NCBI RefSeq assembly: GCF_000468115.1 | Contig: NZ_AVQI01000067.1 | Span: 62,001 to 126,000 of the forward strand | Source: Treponema socranskii subsp. socranskii VPI DR56BR1116 = ATCC 35536 | Lineage (GTDB): Bacteria > Spirochaetota > Spirochaetia > Treponematales > Treponemataceae | Length of the DNA: 64,000 bases | Direction: 5' to 3' | Part shown: one piece after another, positions 17,233-26,264 of the stretch | How positions within the stretch are numbered: the first letter of the stretch is position 1 | Layout of the letters: the number at the start of each line of letters is the position of its first letter | The notes under the pieces: model-generated | Seen by the model: only the letters and a program-made list of their open reading frames with translations | Database searches by the model: none | What the model was told of the DNA's origin: nothing | Made by a program: the position numbers and the translations under genes

Positions 17233-17394
17233 TTCCGCCGTTTCTGCGCAGCTTTGTTTTTCCCGCTTTAGACTTCACGGCATATTTTCGCCGGTACGCT
17301 CTCCGTTTTATTTAAAACCGTAATTTTTTTTCAGTACGATTTTGCGATACAATTCCAAATGTACGTTTCTCTATTTCAAAAGGGGATATAAAAA

Positions 17395-19338
17395 ATGAAC
17401 AATAGGGTAAACCCTGACAAAGTGAGGAAGGCTCCCGTCGCTTCGTGTTTTTTTATGGGGCTCGGACAAATTCTTTACTTAAAACAATACTTACGCGGCA
17501 TCATCCTTGCGCTCTTTGAAGTCGTCATACTGTGCTGCGTTATCTTCGGTACAAAAAGAATCATACCGAAAGATCAGAGCGCCTACGAATATATGCAGGG
17601 CGCTCCCGATACCGTCGAGATGATCGATTATCTCGAAGCGAACGACTGGCCGAACCTTGCAGAGATCGTGCTTGCACGCAAAGAAAAAATCCGCACCTAT
17701 GTGCAAAACAGTGCGCAATCGTGGATCGCTTCCGTTACGCGCTATTACAAAAAGAAAGACGCCGCACTCGGCACTGCGGTGCAAAATCATTTCGACGATT
17801 TTGTTCCCGGCTTTTTCGCTTCGGTCGATTGGGATGATCCCTATGCCGTCGAAGATGCCGTTTTCAATTTTGTCGATGAAGTCAATACCGCAGTCGATGA
17901 TTTTCAATCTCAGCTTGCGGACAAAGCGGACGATGCCTATGCCGATGAAATCGACCGTGCCGGAGAAAAATTCATAGACCGTTACGCCGCGGCAGCCGCA
18001 AAATACGATCGCAAACTTTCCAAAGCGACGGCAAAAACCGCGCTTGCAAAAGGTGAAATGGAATTGTTCGACGAAAATTACGACGGATGCGCCGTTTGCA
18101 AACATGCCGCCGCCGCCGGACGCAGAACACAGGGACATCGCGCGTTTTTCCGAGGTCCCATCGTTACCGCAATAGCAGGTTTGATTACGCTCGGTTCTCC
18201 GCAGGCGACGACGGTAACGAAATACGCCGACCATTCCATCTTTATGATGATAAACGGTTTGCTTTGTCTCATCGTCCTTGCGATTTTTTTCATCACCTAT
18301 GCGTACAATATAAAATCGGCAAAAGAAGATGCCGAAAAAATAATAAAATTCAATAAATTTCCGACGCTTCGCGAAACGCGCAACGATATTTCGCAGCGTT
18401 CGTTTGCGGTGATCGGAATTACGCCGTGCATTATCCTCATAGCGTTTTTTACGGTTATACCGCTTTTGTTTTCGGCGTTCGTCGCATTTACGAATTATTC
18501 TTCGCCGGATCATATTCATCCGAACAACCTCGTCGATTGGGTCGGTTTCAGAAATTTCGTAACGATGTTCAGTTCGCACGGAAGCAGCGGCGGGCAGTGG
18601 GCGAACACTTTTTCACGCGTTGCGCTGTGGACGCTCGTTTGGGCGGTTCTTTCGACGACTACCTGCTTTTTTACGGGATTCTTTTTTGCCGTCATCCTGC
18701 AGGATAAGCGCATAAAGATTCCGGAACTGTACCGCACGGTGTTTATCCTTCCGTATGCGATCCCTCAAATGCTTTCGCTTTTTATCTGGGCGAATTTACT
18801 GAACGGAACTTTCGGCCCGATAAACCGCACGCTTATCTTTTTCAAAATCATTTCACAAGGCATACCCTGGCTTTCCGATCCGATGATGGCAAAGCTGACG
18901 CTCATCCTCGTCAATATTTGGATCGGATTTCCGTACAGCATGATCCTCATTACCAGCAGCATGACGGCCATTTCAAATTCGATGTACGAAGCGGCCGTCA
19001 TCGACGGCGCGAATAAGTGGGAACAGTTTCGAAGCATTACTTTCCCGCTCGTGATGTACCAGCTGAAACCGATTCTCATCATGCAGTTCGCAGGGAATAT
19101 CAACAACTTCGGCGCCGTATTTTTCCTGACCGCCGGAGGGCCGAATCTGCCCGATACGATTTCGACGCAGGCGGGATCTACGGATATCCTCATATCGTGG
19201 ATATTTAAATTGACGATGAATACGCCGAATATGTACAACATCGCATCGGTGCTCTCTATTTTGGTCTTTATCGTACTCGTGCCGTTTGCACTGTACAATT
19301 TTATGCGGACGAAATCGTTCAAGGAAAGCGAAATATGA
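17395..19338 (+). CDS. malF: Maltodextrin ABC permease MalF, with large insertion
   Basis: Inner-membrane permease, 647 residues, longer than E. coli MalF (514). A first membrane segment (residues about 35-57) is followed by roughly 200 mostly charged helical residues, which should be periplasmic, then another pair of membrane segments around 258-300, a second charged stretch and the usual permease core. The ATPase-docking EAA loop is clear near the C-terminus: EAAVIDGANKWEQFRSITFPL without its last residue is the core motif. It overlaps malG by four bases (ATGA). No MalK-type ATPase gene is present; a shared ATPase encoded elsewhere is expected. Confidence 0.93.
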   Translation: MNNRVNPDKVRKAPVASCFFMGLGQILYLKQYLRGIILALFEVVILCCVIFGTKRIIPKDQSAYEYMQGAPDTVEMIDYLEANDWPNLAEIVLARKEKIRTYVQNSAQSWIASVTRYYKKKDAALGTAVQNHFDDFVPGFFASVDWDDPYAVEDAVFNFVDEVNTAVDDFQSQLADKADDAYADEIDRAGEKFIDRYAAAAAKYDRKLSKATAKTALAKGEMELFDENYDGCAVCKHAAAAGRRTQGHRAFFRGPIVTAIAGLITLGSPQATTVTKYADHSIFMMINGLLCLIVLAIFFITYAYNIKSAKEDAEKIIKFNKFPTLRETRNDISQRSFAVIGITPCIILIAFFTVIPLLFSAFVAFTNYSSPDHIHPNNLVDWVGFRNFVTMFSSHGSSGGQWANTFSRVALWTLVWAVLSTTTCFFTGFFFAVILQDKRIKIPELYRTVFILPYAIPQMLSLFIWANLLNGTFGPINRTLIFFKIISQGIPWLSDPMMAKLTLILVNIWIGFPYSMILITSSMTAISNSMYEAAVIDGANKWEQFRSITFPLVMYQLKPILIMQFAGNINNFGAVFFLTAGGPNLPDTISTQAGSTDILISWIFKLTMNTPNMYNIASVLSILVFIVLVPFALYNFMRTKSFKESEI

Positions 19339-20222
19339 AACAAGACAGAACAAACAGCCGTTCTCCGGTAACCGTTTTTTTGACAATCATATTGGTAATT
19401 CAGCTCGTCGTCGTGCTGTATCCCATTGCGTTTACGATCAGCGCGGCGTTTACAAGATCGAATTCGCTTGCATCGACGTCGATCGTACCCTTTCCCCGCG
19501 ATCCGTCGCTGTTCCAGTTTCAGCGCCTGCTGACACCCGCCAATCAATTCGTTAAAGGCACGACGGACGTGCTCGGTACCAATTACGTGCACTGGTATCT
19601 GAATACGCTGCAAATCGCATGTATGAATACCGTGCTTACGGTTCTCCTGTGCAGTACGGTCGGATATATTTTTTCGCGCTTTACGTTTCCGTTCCGCAAA
19701 ACGGTTATGGCGTCGATGATCATTCTTCAGATGTTTCCGAGTTTTATCGGAATGATTGCGACCTATGTCATCCTGTGGAAAATCAACGGCCTCAATACTT
19801 TGTGGGGACTCGTGCTCGTCTATGCCGCGGGAAGCCTGCCGTTCAATTCATGGCTTATGAAGGGCTATTTCGATACGGTTCCGAAAGAACTCGCGGAAGC
19901 GGCATATATAGACGGCGCTGCTCCGTTTACGGCTTTTGTCCGTGTCGTTTTGCCGGCCGCAAAACCGCAGCTCGTATTCCTTGCGCTTACGAGTTTTACC
20001 GGGCCGTGGATGGACTTTATCTTCCCGCGCCTCGTGCTCAGAAGCGACGACAAAAAAACGCTTGCGGTCGGTCTCTATGAAATGATAAGCGGCCGTGCTG
20101 CCGATAACTTTACGATGTTCGCTGCAGGAGCGCTTCTCGTCGCGGTGCCGTTTACCGTTTTATTTATGCTCGGACAAAAAGCGCTCATTCAATCGCTCGC
20201 CGGAACGGGCGGGAAGGAATAA
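19335..20222 (+). CDS. malG: Maltodextrin ABC permease MalG
   Basis: Second inner-membrane permease subunit, 295 residues with about six membrane segments. The EAA loop is EAAYIDGAAPFTAFVRVVLP, followed by the typical TGPWMDFIFPRLVL region. It pairs with MalF to form the channel for sugar delivered by MalE. Its ATG overlaps the malF stop. The C-terminus (ALIQSLAGTGGKE) is like that of other MalG proteins. The amylase remnant starts five bases after its stop, so it was originally the next gene of the same operon. Confidence 0.93.
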   Translation: MKQDRTNSRSPVTVFLTIILVIQLVVVLYPIAFTISAAFTRSNSLASTSIVPFPRDPSLFQFQRLLTPANQFVKGTTDVLGTNYVHWYLNTLQIACMNTVLTVLLCSTVGYIFSRFTFPFRKTVMASMIILQMFPSFIGMIATYVILWKINGLNTLWGLVLVYAAGSLPFNSWLMKGYFDTVPKELAEAAYIDGAAPFTAFVRVVLPAAKPQLVFLALTSFTGPWMDFIFPRLVLRSDDKKTLAVGLYEMISGRAADNFTMFAAGALLVAVPFTVLFMLGQKALIQSLAGTGGKE

Positions 20223-20226
20223 TCTC

Positions 20227-20883
20227 ATGAAACGCGTATTCCTGTTGCCGCTTGCGCTCTGCGGTATGCTGCCGTTTTTTTCGTGCAGCTCTTCTCCGAA
20301 AAGCGCCGCCCGTCCGCGGCACGCTTCCGAAAAATCCTCACCTATCGTACGCTTGGCGGATAAGCCGTCGGAAGGCGTGTACTACAGTCTTTTCGTGCGC
20401 TCCTTTGCCGATTCGAACGGCGACGGAATCGGCGACTTTGCCGGCATTATCAAAAAACTCGATTATTTGAATGACGGTGACGACGCAACGACGGACGACC
20501 TCGGTATCACGGGTATTTGGCTTTTGCCGATTTATCCGTCGCAGTCGTATCACGGTTACGATGTCGACGATTATTACAACGTCAACCCCGATTACGGCAC
20601 GATGGGGGACTTTGAAAAATTGCTCGCCGAATGCAAAAAGCGCGGTATTTCGGTGATACTCGATATGACGTGCAATCATTCGTCCGTTTACAATCAGTGG
20701 TTTATCGATTCGCGCAATCCCGCAGACAGTCACCGCACGTGGTATCGATGGATTTCACCCGACGACAGCCGCTATAATATGCGTCAGCAGATTTGGGGAC
20801 ACAACGTATGGAATTATTCCGACGGCTATTATTATTCGGGGATTTTTTCTCCGAATATGCCGGATTACAATCTCGACGACGGC
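20227..20883 (+). pseudogene. 5' remnant of lipoprotein alpha-amylase (GH13)
   Basis: The first 219 or so codons encode a lipoprotein signal peptide (LPFFSC) and the start of a GH13 barrel: GVYYSLFVRSFADSNGDGIG, then VILDMTCNHSS (conserved region I). The match ends at NMPDYNLDD, before the regions with the catalytic Asp and Glu. Beyond about 20883 the frame runs on to 21312 through antisense sequence of the M16-like gene and means nothing. A full enzyme would have about 500-550 residues. It was the surface or periplasmic partner of malEFG, making maltodextrins for import. AAGGAA precedes the ATG by seven bases. Confidence 0.88.
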
Positions 20884-21615
20884 GCCCGCAGGCCATGCGC
20901 CGAATGTCTTTTCCGCGGCTTTGAGCGCCGTTTCTTTTTGTATGCCGCCGCTTATAAAAAGTGCGCTGTTCTGCGGCACATAGTAGCATCGGGCGATATT
21001 CATGAGGATCGTACGGACGCCTGCGAGCGGCGTTTTCGTAAAGAGCGCAGGATAAACGCCCGAATCCCGCTTCCACGGGGCTACGGCATAGATGCGCGCG
21101 TCTATGCTCGCGTTGATAAATCCCGCCGTACTGAACGAATAATTCATCACTTCGCTTTTAAGTGCGGTAAACTGCGCCGCTATGTTCGCATCGCTGAACG
21201 ACGGGGAAAACGCACAGTACGCAAGTTGGGAAAACGCTTTTTCGATTTCCTCCGGCGCGATCGTCACAACGCAGCGCGCCGCATCCGTATCGCAGGAAAT
21301 TTTTGCCGATGAAGGCAGCCAGTCGTCAATCTGCTCGGGATACGAAGCTTTGCCCGCTTCCGCAAAGAGCCGCGTATAGAGCGGAAAAAATCCCGCCGTT
21401 TTCGGCGTCTGCTCTCTTGTGCCCGCCTTTACCGCGTATTCGATTCTGATCGGGGCGGCTGCGAAGTCTTCGAGCACGAACACGTGCATACCGTTTTGGA
21501 GCGTGTATTCTGCAAAGCCATGAGGAATATCGGCTTCATCGCCTGCAGCCGAAAAAACGCAAACGGCAAAGAGGAAAACAAAAAAGTGTGTGTGCAATAC
21601 TCGTCGAAACATCAT
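20884..21615 (-). pseudogene. 5' remnant of a secreted M16 peptidase-like protein
   Basis: From the ATG at 21615 (or 21612) the product has a signal peptide (FVFLFAVCVFSAAGD) and then the N-terminal fold of M16 (insulinase/pitrilysin) peptidases: YTLQNGMHVFVLED, and later YYVPQNSALFISGGI. Where active enzymes have the zinc motif HxxEH this one has FFPLY, so even the intact protein was probably a non-catalytic M16 subunit. The match stops near KAAEKTFGAWPAG at about 20884, exactly where the opposing amylase fragment stops. Roughly half or more of the protein is missing. Confidence 0.82.
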
Positions 21616-21739
21616 AAAATCAGTATACCATATACTATGCGGTTTCAAAAGCTCGGTTCACGGACGCGTATAGGCATATAAAACGCATACGAATCTTTCC
21701 TGCAACGGTAAGAGCATCGGATACCGTCATAACGTGTAG

Positions 21740-22657
21740 CTATTTTATTAATTTTTTCAGCACAGCGTCTTTTTGCCGCCAATTTTTATCGACTTTTACC
21801 TGCAAGTCGAGATCGACCGCGTAATCGAAGATGGTACGGAATCTGTTGATCGATGCCGTACGGATCGCTTTTATCATCGCGCCGCCCTTACCGATGACGA
21901 TGCCTTTTTGGCTTTCGCGTTCAACGCAAATGCTCGCGCGCACCCAGAGGCGTTTGCCTCCGTCTTTCATTTCCGTATCCATGATGTCGACATAGAGACA
22001 GTGCGGCACTTCTTCTTCGAGCCGATTGATCGCTTCTCCGCGTATGATTTCCGCGATGCGAAAGCCGACATCCTGGTCGGTGTAGTATTCCCTCGGGTAC
22101 AATTCGGGAGCGACGGGTACGAGCTTGTACAGCGCTTTCAACACATCGTCGATGTTTTCATCGTTTTTTGCCGATACGGCGATGACGCGCTCTTCGGGGA
22201 TTTCCGGCAGCGTGTTTTTAATAAATTCGATCGTGTCGGGCATTTTTGCGTTCGGCGCGTCGCGCTTGTTGACGGCGACGACGGTTCTGTCGGCAAAGGG
22301 CTTAACGAGTTCTGCGACGAGCGCTTCTTCTTCTCCCGCAGCTCTCGTACTGTCGATGATGTAGAGCAGTGCATCGGCGGTTTTCAGCTGTTCGGCTGCG
22401 AGAGAGCGTAGTTTGAGGTTGAGTTTTTTTTCACTCGCGTGGTAGCCGGGCGTGTCGAGGCACACGAGTTGTCCGAGCGACGTATTGATAATGCCGCGAA
22501 TCGCATCGCGTGTCGTCTGGGGTATTTTCGATACGATGGATACGAGTTCTCCGCACGCCGTGTTGAGGAAAGTCGATTTGCCGGCCGAAGGCCGCCCGAT
22601 GATTGCTACGATGCCCGCTTTTCGGGTATCGCTTTGTACCGTGTGTTCCGTATTCAT
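21740..22657 (-). CDS. era: Era GTPase
   Basis: 305-residue GTPase for 16S rRNA maturation and 30S assembly. G1 is GRPSAGKST, G3 DTPG (VCLDTPGYHAS), G4 NKRD, and the C-terminal KH domain carries the VIGKGGAMIKAI loop that binds the 3' end of 16S rRNA. Length is typical. There is no ribosome-binding site before the ATG; a TATACT lies 11 bases upstream, so the mRNA may begin only a few bases before the start codon. It is transcribed divergently from the acyl-CoA ligase gene. Confidence 0.96.
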   Translation of the reverse strand: MNTEHTVQSDTRKAGIVAIIGRPSAGKSTFLNTACGELVSIVSKIPQTTRDAIRGIINTSLGQLVCLDTPGYHASEKKLNLKLRSLAAEQLKTADALLYIIDSTRAAGEEEALVAELVKPFADRTVVAVNKRDAPNAKMPDTIEFIKNTLPEIPEERVIAVSAKNDENIDDVLKALYKLVPVAPELYPREYYTDQDVGFRIAEIIRGEAINRLEEEVPHCLYVDIMDTEMKDGGKRLWVRASICVERESQKGIVIGKGGAMIKAIRTASINRFRTIFDYAVDLDLQVKVDKNWRQKDAVLKKLIK

Positions 22658-22719
22658 GTATGTACCACAGTATAGCGATATGACGTATGCGCGGCTACGT
22701 ACCGTACGCAGCGTTCAGA

Positions 22720-22749
22720 TTGACGCATTTCGTTTTTTACCGTTATACT
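22720..22749 (+). promoter_or_regulatory. Promoter giving a leaderless acyl-CoA ligase mRNA
   Basis: TTGACG at 22720-22725 and TATACT at 22744-22749 with an 18-base spacer. Only seven bases separate TATACT from the ATG at 22757, so transcription should begin at or next to the start codon. No ribosome-binding site is present. Confidence 0.7.
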
Positions 22750-22756
22750 TCCCATT

Positions 22757-24685
22757 ATGGAACAAACGCTCCCGAAAATGCTGAAAAAAACCGCCGCCGA
22801 CTTTCCCGAAATCGCGGCGCAATATTCGAAAAACGCCGAAGGCGTATTCGAGCCGGTGTCGTACCGAGAGCTGTATGAAACCTCTCTCGATTTTGCCGCC
22901 GCCTTAAAAGAGATCGGCGTCGTGCGCGGCGAAGCGATCGGTCTCATCTCCGACAACCGCAAAGAGTGGGAACAGGCCGACATGGGGATTATGGCGCTCG
23001 GCGCCGTCGACGTTCCGCGCGGATGCGATGCGACGCTTATCGACTTGCAGCAGATTTTGTCGTTTACGGAATGCGCCGTCGTCATTGCGGAAAACGCCGC
23101 GCAGATTAAAAAGATCGTATCCGTAAAGAGCGAACTGCCGCATCTGAAAACGCTCATTTCGTTTGAAGATGTCGGCGACGATATAAAAGCCGACGTAAAA
23201 AAAGCGAAAATCGATTTATTGTTTTTTAATAATTTATTGAACGAAGGAAAAAAATACAATATCGAACACAGGGCGGAGATCGAAGCCGAACTCGAAAAGG
23301 GAGAGTGGAACGATACGGCGTGCATCATCTTTACGTCGGGTACGACGGGTATGCCCAAGGGTGTCGAACTTTCGCACGGCAATTTTTTGACGCAGCTCGA
23401 CGAACTGCAGGAACGCATCTATTTGAATCCCGGCGACCGCGCGTTGTGCGTGCTTCCGGTGTGGCACGTGTTTCAGCGCCTGTGCGAATACGTCATCATG
23501 ATTCAAGGAGCTGCACTCTGCTATTCGAAGCCGGTCGGAAGCATTCTTCTCGCCGATTTTCAAAAGGTCAATCCGCACCTCATGCCCGCCGTTCCCCGCG
23601 TGTACGAAGCGATCTACGACGGCATCAACCGCAAGATGCGCAAAACGGGCGGTTTCGTTTATATGCTGTTCCATTTTTTTGTCGGCGTCGCGATTTTGCA
23701 TTCTCGGATCGACAGACTCCTCTTCCGCAAAAACGTGCGCTTCGGGCCGGACTATATCGGTGCGCTGTGGGCACTCCTCGTCATCCCGTGGCTTTTGCTC
23801 TATCCGCCCAAATTGCTCGGAAATGCGCTCGTGTTTCGAAAAATCAAATCGATGCTCGGAAAAAACTTCCGTGCGGGCGTTTCGGGCGGCGGCGCTTATC
23901 CGCACAACATCGACGAGTTCTTTTGGGCGATCGGCGTAAAGGTCGTCGAAGGTTACGGCTTAACGGAAACCGCTCCCGTCATCTCCGTGCGGCCGATAGC
24001 CGATCCCGTGTTCGGCAACGTCGGCTCTCCCATCCGCGGCGTTAAAGTGCGCATCGTCGATCAGGACGGCTACGTGCTCGGACGCTGCAAACAGGGCATC
24101 GTACAGGTGAAAGGCGGTACGGTGATGAAAGGCTACTACAAGCGTCCCGATTTGACGGCAAAAGTGATGACCGTCGACGGCTGGTTCGATACGGGCGATA
24201 TCGGTATTCTTTCCATTCACGACGAAATCGTTTTAAAAGGCCGCATGAAAGATACGATCGTGCTCCGCGGCGGCGAAAATATCGAACCGCTTCCGATCGA
24301 ACAAAAACTGCAGGAATCGCGCTTTATCAAAGCGGCCGTCGTCGTAGGGCAGGACGAACGTTACCTCGGCGCGCTTATTCTGGTCGATGAGGACGAAGTA
24401 AAAGGCTACGCCGCGGAAAACGGCATCCAATACGATACGTACGAAAATCTGCTCGCATCCGAATACGTTCAAACGCTGTACGCGGGAGAAATCAACGGGC
24501 TTATCAATTCGAAAAACGGATTTAAGATGTTCGAGCGGATCAATAAATTCGTTCTTATCACAAAGCCCTTTGAAGTCGGCGTCGAACTTTCGGCAAAGCA
24601 GGAAATCATGCGTTTCAGAATCGGCGAAATCTACGCTAAAGAAATCACTTCGCTGTTCGCTCAGGATCCGAAAACGGATATGTGA
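22757..24685 (+). CDS. Long-chain acyl-CoA synthetase (AMP-forming)
   Basis: 642-residue adenylate-forming enzyme that activates fatty acids to acyl-CoA. The ATP-binding signature IIFTSGTTGMPKGVELSHGN is around residues 190-210, GYGLTETAPV about 400, and GWFDTGDIG with the following KGRMKDTIVLRGGENIEP marks the hinge. A hydrophobic stretch near residues 300-365 suggests membrane association, as in bacterial FadD/FAA-type ligases. Spirochaetes take most fatty acids from the host, so this enzyme would channel them into phospholipids. It ends 32 bases before the aminopeptidase gene. Confidence 0.93.
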   Translation: MEQTLPKMLKKTAADFPEIAAQYSKNAEGVFEPVSYRELYETSLDFAAALKEIGVVRGEAIGLISDNRKEWEQADMGIMALGAVDVPRGCDATLIDLQQILSFTECAVVIAENAAQIKKIVSVKSELPHLKTLISFEDVGDDIKADVKKAKIDLLFFNNLLNEGKKYNIEHRAEIEAELEKGEWNDTACIIFTSGTTGMPKGVELSHGNFLTQLDELQERIYLNPGDRALCVLPVWHVFQRLCEYVIMIQGAALCYSKPVGSILLADFQKVNPHLMPAVPRVYEAIYDGINRKMRKTGGFVYMLFHFFVGVAILHSRIDRLLFRKNVRFGPDYIGALWALLVIPWLLLYPPKLLGNALVFRKIKSMLGKNFRAGVSGGGAYPHNIDEFFWAIGVKVVEGYGLTETAPVISVRPIADPVFGNVGSPIRGVKVRIVDQDGYVLGRCKQGIVQVKGGTVMKGYYKRPDLTAKVMTVDGWFDTGDIGILSIHDEIVLKGRMKDTIVLRGGENIEPLPIEQKLQESRFIKAAVVVGQDERYLGALILVDEDEVKGYAAENGIQYDTYENLLASEYVQTLYAGEINGLINSKNGFKMFERINKFVLITKPFEVGVELSAKQEIMRFRIGEIYAKEITSLFAQDPKTDM

Positions 24686-24717
24686 CGGACACGATATATT
24701 TACAGAGGAAATTGAAT

Positions 24718-25977
24718 ATGAAAGACGTACTGCCGGCGGAGATCATCGTACGCGATGTGTGCCGCGTAAAAAAAAGCGAGCGAGTGCTCATCGTTGCAAA
24801 TCCCGAAACGAATGTGATCGCACAGGATTTATTCGAGTCGGTAAAAAAAGCAGGCGGCGAGCCGGTGCTTGTATTTCAAAGCGCAAAAAAATCCTTCGAT
24901 AACGCATCTCCTGAAGTGCTCGCCTCTATCGCGACGAATCCCGACTTGTGTTTTTCCGTGTCATCGTCGAAGCTTGGAAAAGATCCTGGAGCTGCGGCGC
25001 ATCCCTATGTCGACAAAACGGGTACGAAATTCATGCACATCTTCGACTTTTTGCTGAGCGGGAAAAAATCGATGCGCGCCGTGTGGATGCCGGGCATCAC
25101 GCAGGAGATGTACGAGCGCGCGGTGCAGATCGATTACAAAGAGCTCGCCTCTCGCTGTGCGGCGTTGAAAAAAGCGTATGAAAAAGCCGTCTCCGTTCAC
25201 GTTACTTCTCCCGGCGGAACGGATGTCGTCGTTCCGGTTGCGGGGCGAAAAGCGATGGAAGATGACGGAGATTTTTCGAAAGCGGGTACGGGCGGAAACA
25301 TCCCCGCGGGAGAAGTGTTTATCAGTCCCGTCGTCGGTACGGGAGGCGTGCAGGACGAAGGAAACATCCTCGATAAAATCAAGCAAAAGATCGGCGCTCA
25401 GGGCGATGCCGAAGATGCGGGAACCGCCGGCGAGCAGGGCGGAGCGGAAGGGAAGGGCGCACAAGAGGCCGGCGAGCGGGCTGAAGAAAAAAGCGCGCAG
25501 ACCGCATCCGGCACGAACGGGAAAATCGTATTCGACGGTTCTATGTCGTTCGGTGACGGGGACGCGCTCCTTGAAACACCGATCGTTGTGCAGGTTTCCG
25601 ACGGTTTTGTGACCGACATAGACGGCGGAGACGAAGCCGCGCGTCTGAAAAAAACGATCGCCGATGCGGAAGCGAAATCGCTCGCGATGGAAAAGGAAGG
25701 AAAGCTGCCCGAAGGACAAGGAAGCGTGTACCGCAGAAATGCACGCAATATCGGAGAGCTCGGCATCGGCTTAAATCCCGCCGCCGTCATTACGGGAAAT
25801 ATGCTCGAAGACGAAAAAGCGTTCCACACGTGCCACTTTGCGATCGGCGAAAATTACGACAACGACGCTCCCGCGCTGATCCATCTTGACGGCATTGTAC
25901 GTGAGCCGACGATCGAAATAGCGTATGAAGACGGCTCTGTGCGGACGATTTTGCAAAACGGCGATTTGACGCTGTGA
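24718..25977 (+). CDS. M29-like aminopeptidase with low-complexity insertion
   Basis: About 419 residues from the ATG at 24718 (GAGGAA eight bases upstream). The fold is that of the thermophilic/leucyl aminopeptidase M29 group and its relatives: an N-terminal alpha/beta domain and a C-terminal metal site. Likely ligands are Glu in IGELGIGLN, Glu in EDEKAF, His in TCHFAIGEN and the His-Asp pair in LIHLDGIV. In the middle, around residues 220-265, there is a Gly/Ala/Glu-rich repeat-like stretch (DAEDAGTAGEQGGAEGKG), not usual for the family and probably a surface loop. The true substrate is unknown. Confidence 0.8.
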   Translation: MKDVLPAEIIVRDVCRVKKSERVLIVANPETNVIAQDLFESVKKAGGEPVLVFQSAKKSFDNASPEVLASIATNPDLCFSVSSSKLGKDPGAAAHPYVDKTGTKFMHIFDFLLSGKKSMRAVWMPGITQEMYERAVQIDYKELASRCAALKKAYEKAVSVHVTSPGGTDVVVPVAGRKAMEDDGDFSKAGTGGNIPAGEVFISPVVGTGGVQDEGNILDKIKQKIGAQGDAEDAGTAGEQGGAEGKGAQEAGERAEEKSAQTASGTNGKIVFDGSMSFGDGDALLETPIVVQVSDGFVTDIDGGDEAARLKKTIADAEAKSLAMEKEGKLPEGQGSVYRRNARNIGELGIGLNPAAVITGNMLEDEKAFHTCHFAIGENYDNDAPALIHLDGIVREPTIEIAYEDGSVRTILQNGDLTL

Positions 25978-26135
25978 GCCGTGTCATCGGTACGGGAATC
26001 GAAAGTATGATATCGACCGAGCCGTATTCGGAGTAACCGGCGTATCCGTTGTTTTGCGGCAAAATACGGTGGCCTATACGGATATGTTTTTTATACTGCA
26101 CGTTTTTGCCGTAGGCGAAAATGCGGATGTGTATA

Positions 26136-26165
26136 TTGACACGTTGTGTGCAGGTATGCTATAGT
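26136..26165 (+). promoter_or_regulatory. Promoter of tRNA-Glu and HAD gene
   Basis: TTGACA at 26136-26141 and TATAGT at 26160-26165, spacer 18. Start would be near 26172, about 17 bases before the tRNA. The 210 bases before it, after the aminopeptidase gene, hold nothing else I recognise. Confidence 0.75.
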
Positions 26166-26188
26166 TGTTGAACAGCCCTATGCTGTAT

Positions 26189-26260
26189 GTCTCCTTCGTC
26201 TAGTGGTTAGGACATCGGGTTTTCATCCCGACAACAGCAGTTCAATTCTGCTAGGAGATG
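26189..26260 (+). tRNA. tRNA-Glu (UUC)
   Basis: Cloverleaf with a seven-pair acceptor GTCTCCT/AGGAGAT (first pair G-U), D-loop CTAGTGGTTAGGA, anticodon stem TCGGG/CCCGA with loop TTTTCAT (anticodon TTC), T-arm GCAG-TTCAATT-CTGC and discriminator G. CCA is not encoded. The T-loop TTCAATT matches the T-Psi-C pattern. The 3' end lies four bases before the ATG of the HAD gene. Confidence 0.95.
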
Positions 26261-26264
26261 ATTC

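Noticed and set aside
17491-18579. A 362-codon open frame antisense to malF
   Set aside because: Shadow of malF, rich in Arg, Phe and Ile with no ribosome-binding site.
20095-21312. Reading the 405-codon frame as one intact alpha-amylase
   Set aside because: Homology ends near 20883; the rest is antisense of the M16-like gene, and the catalytic regions are missing.
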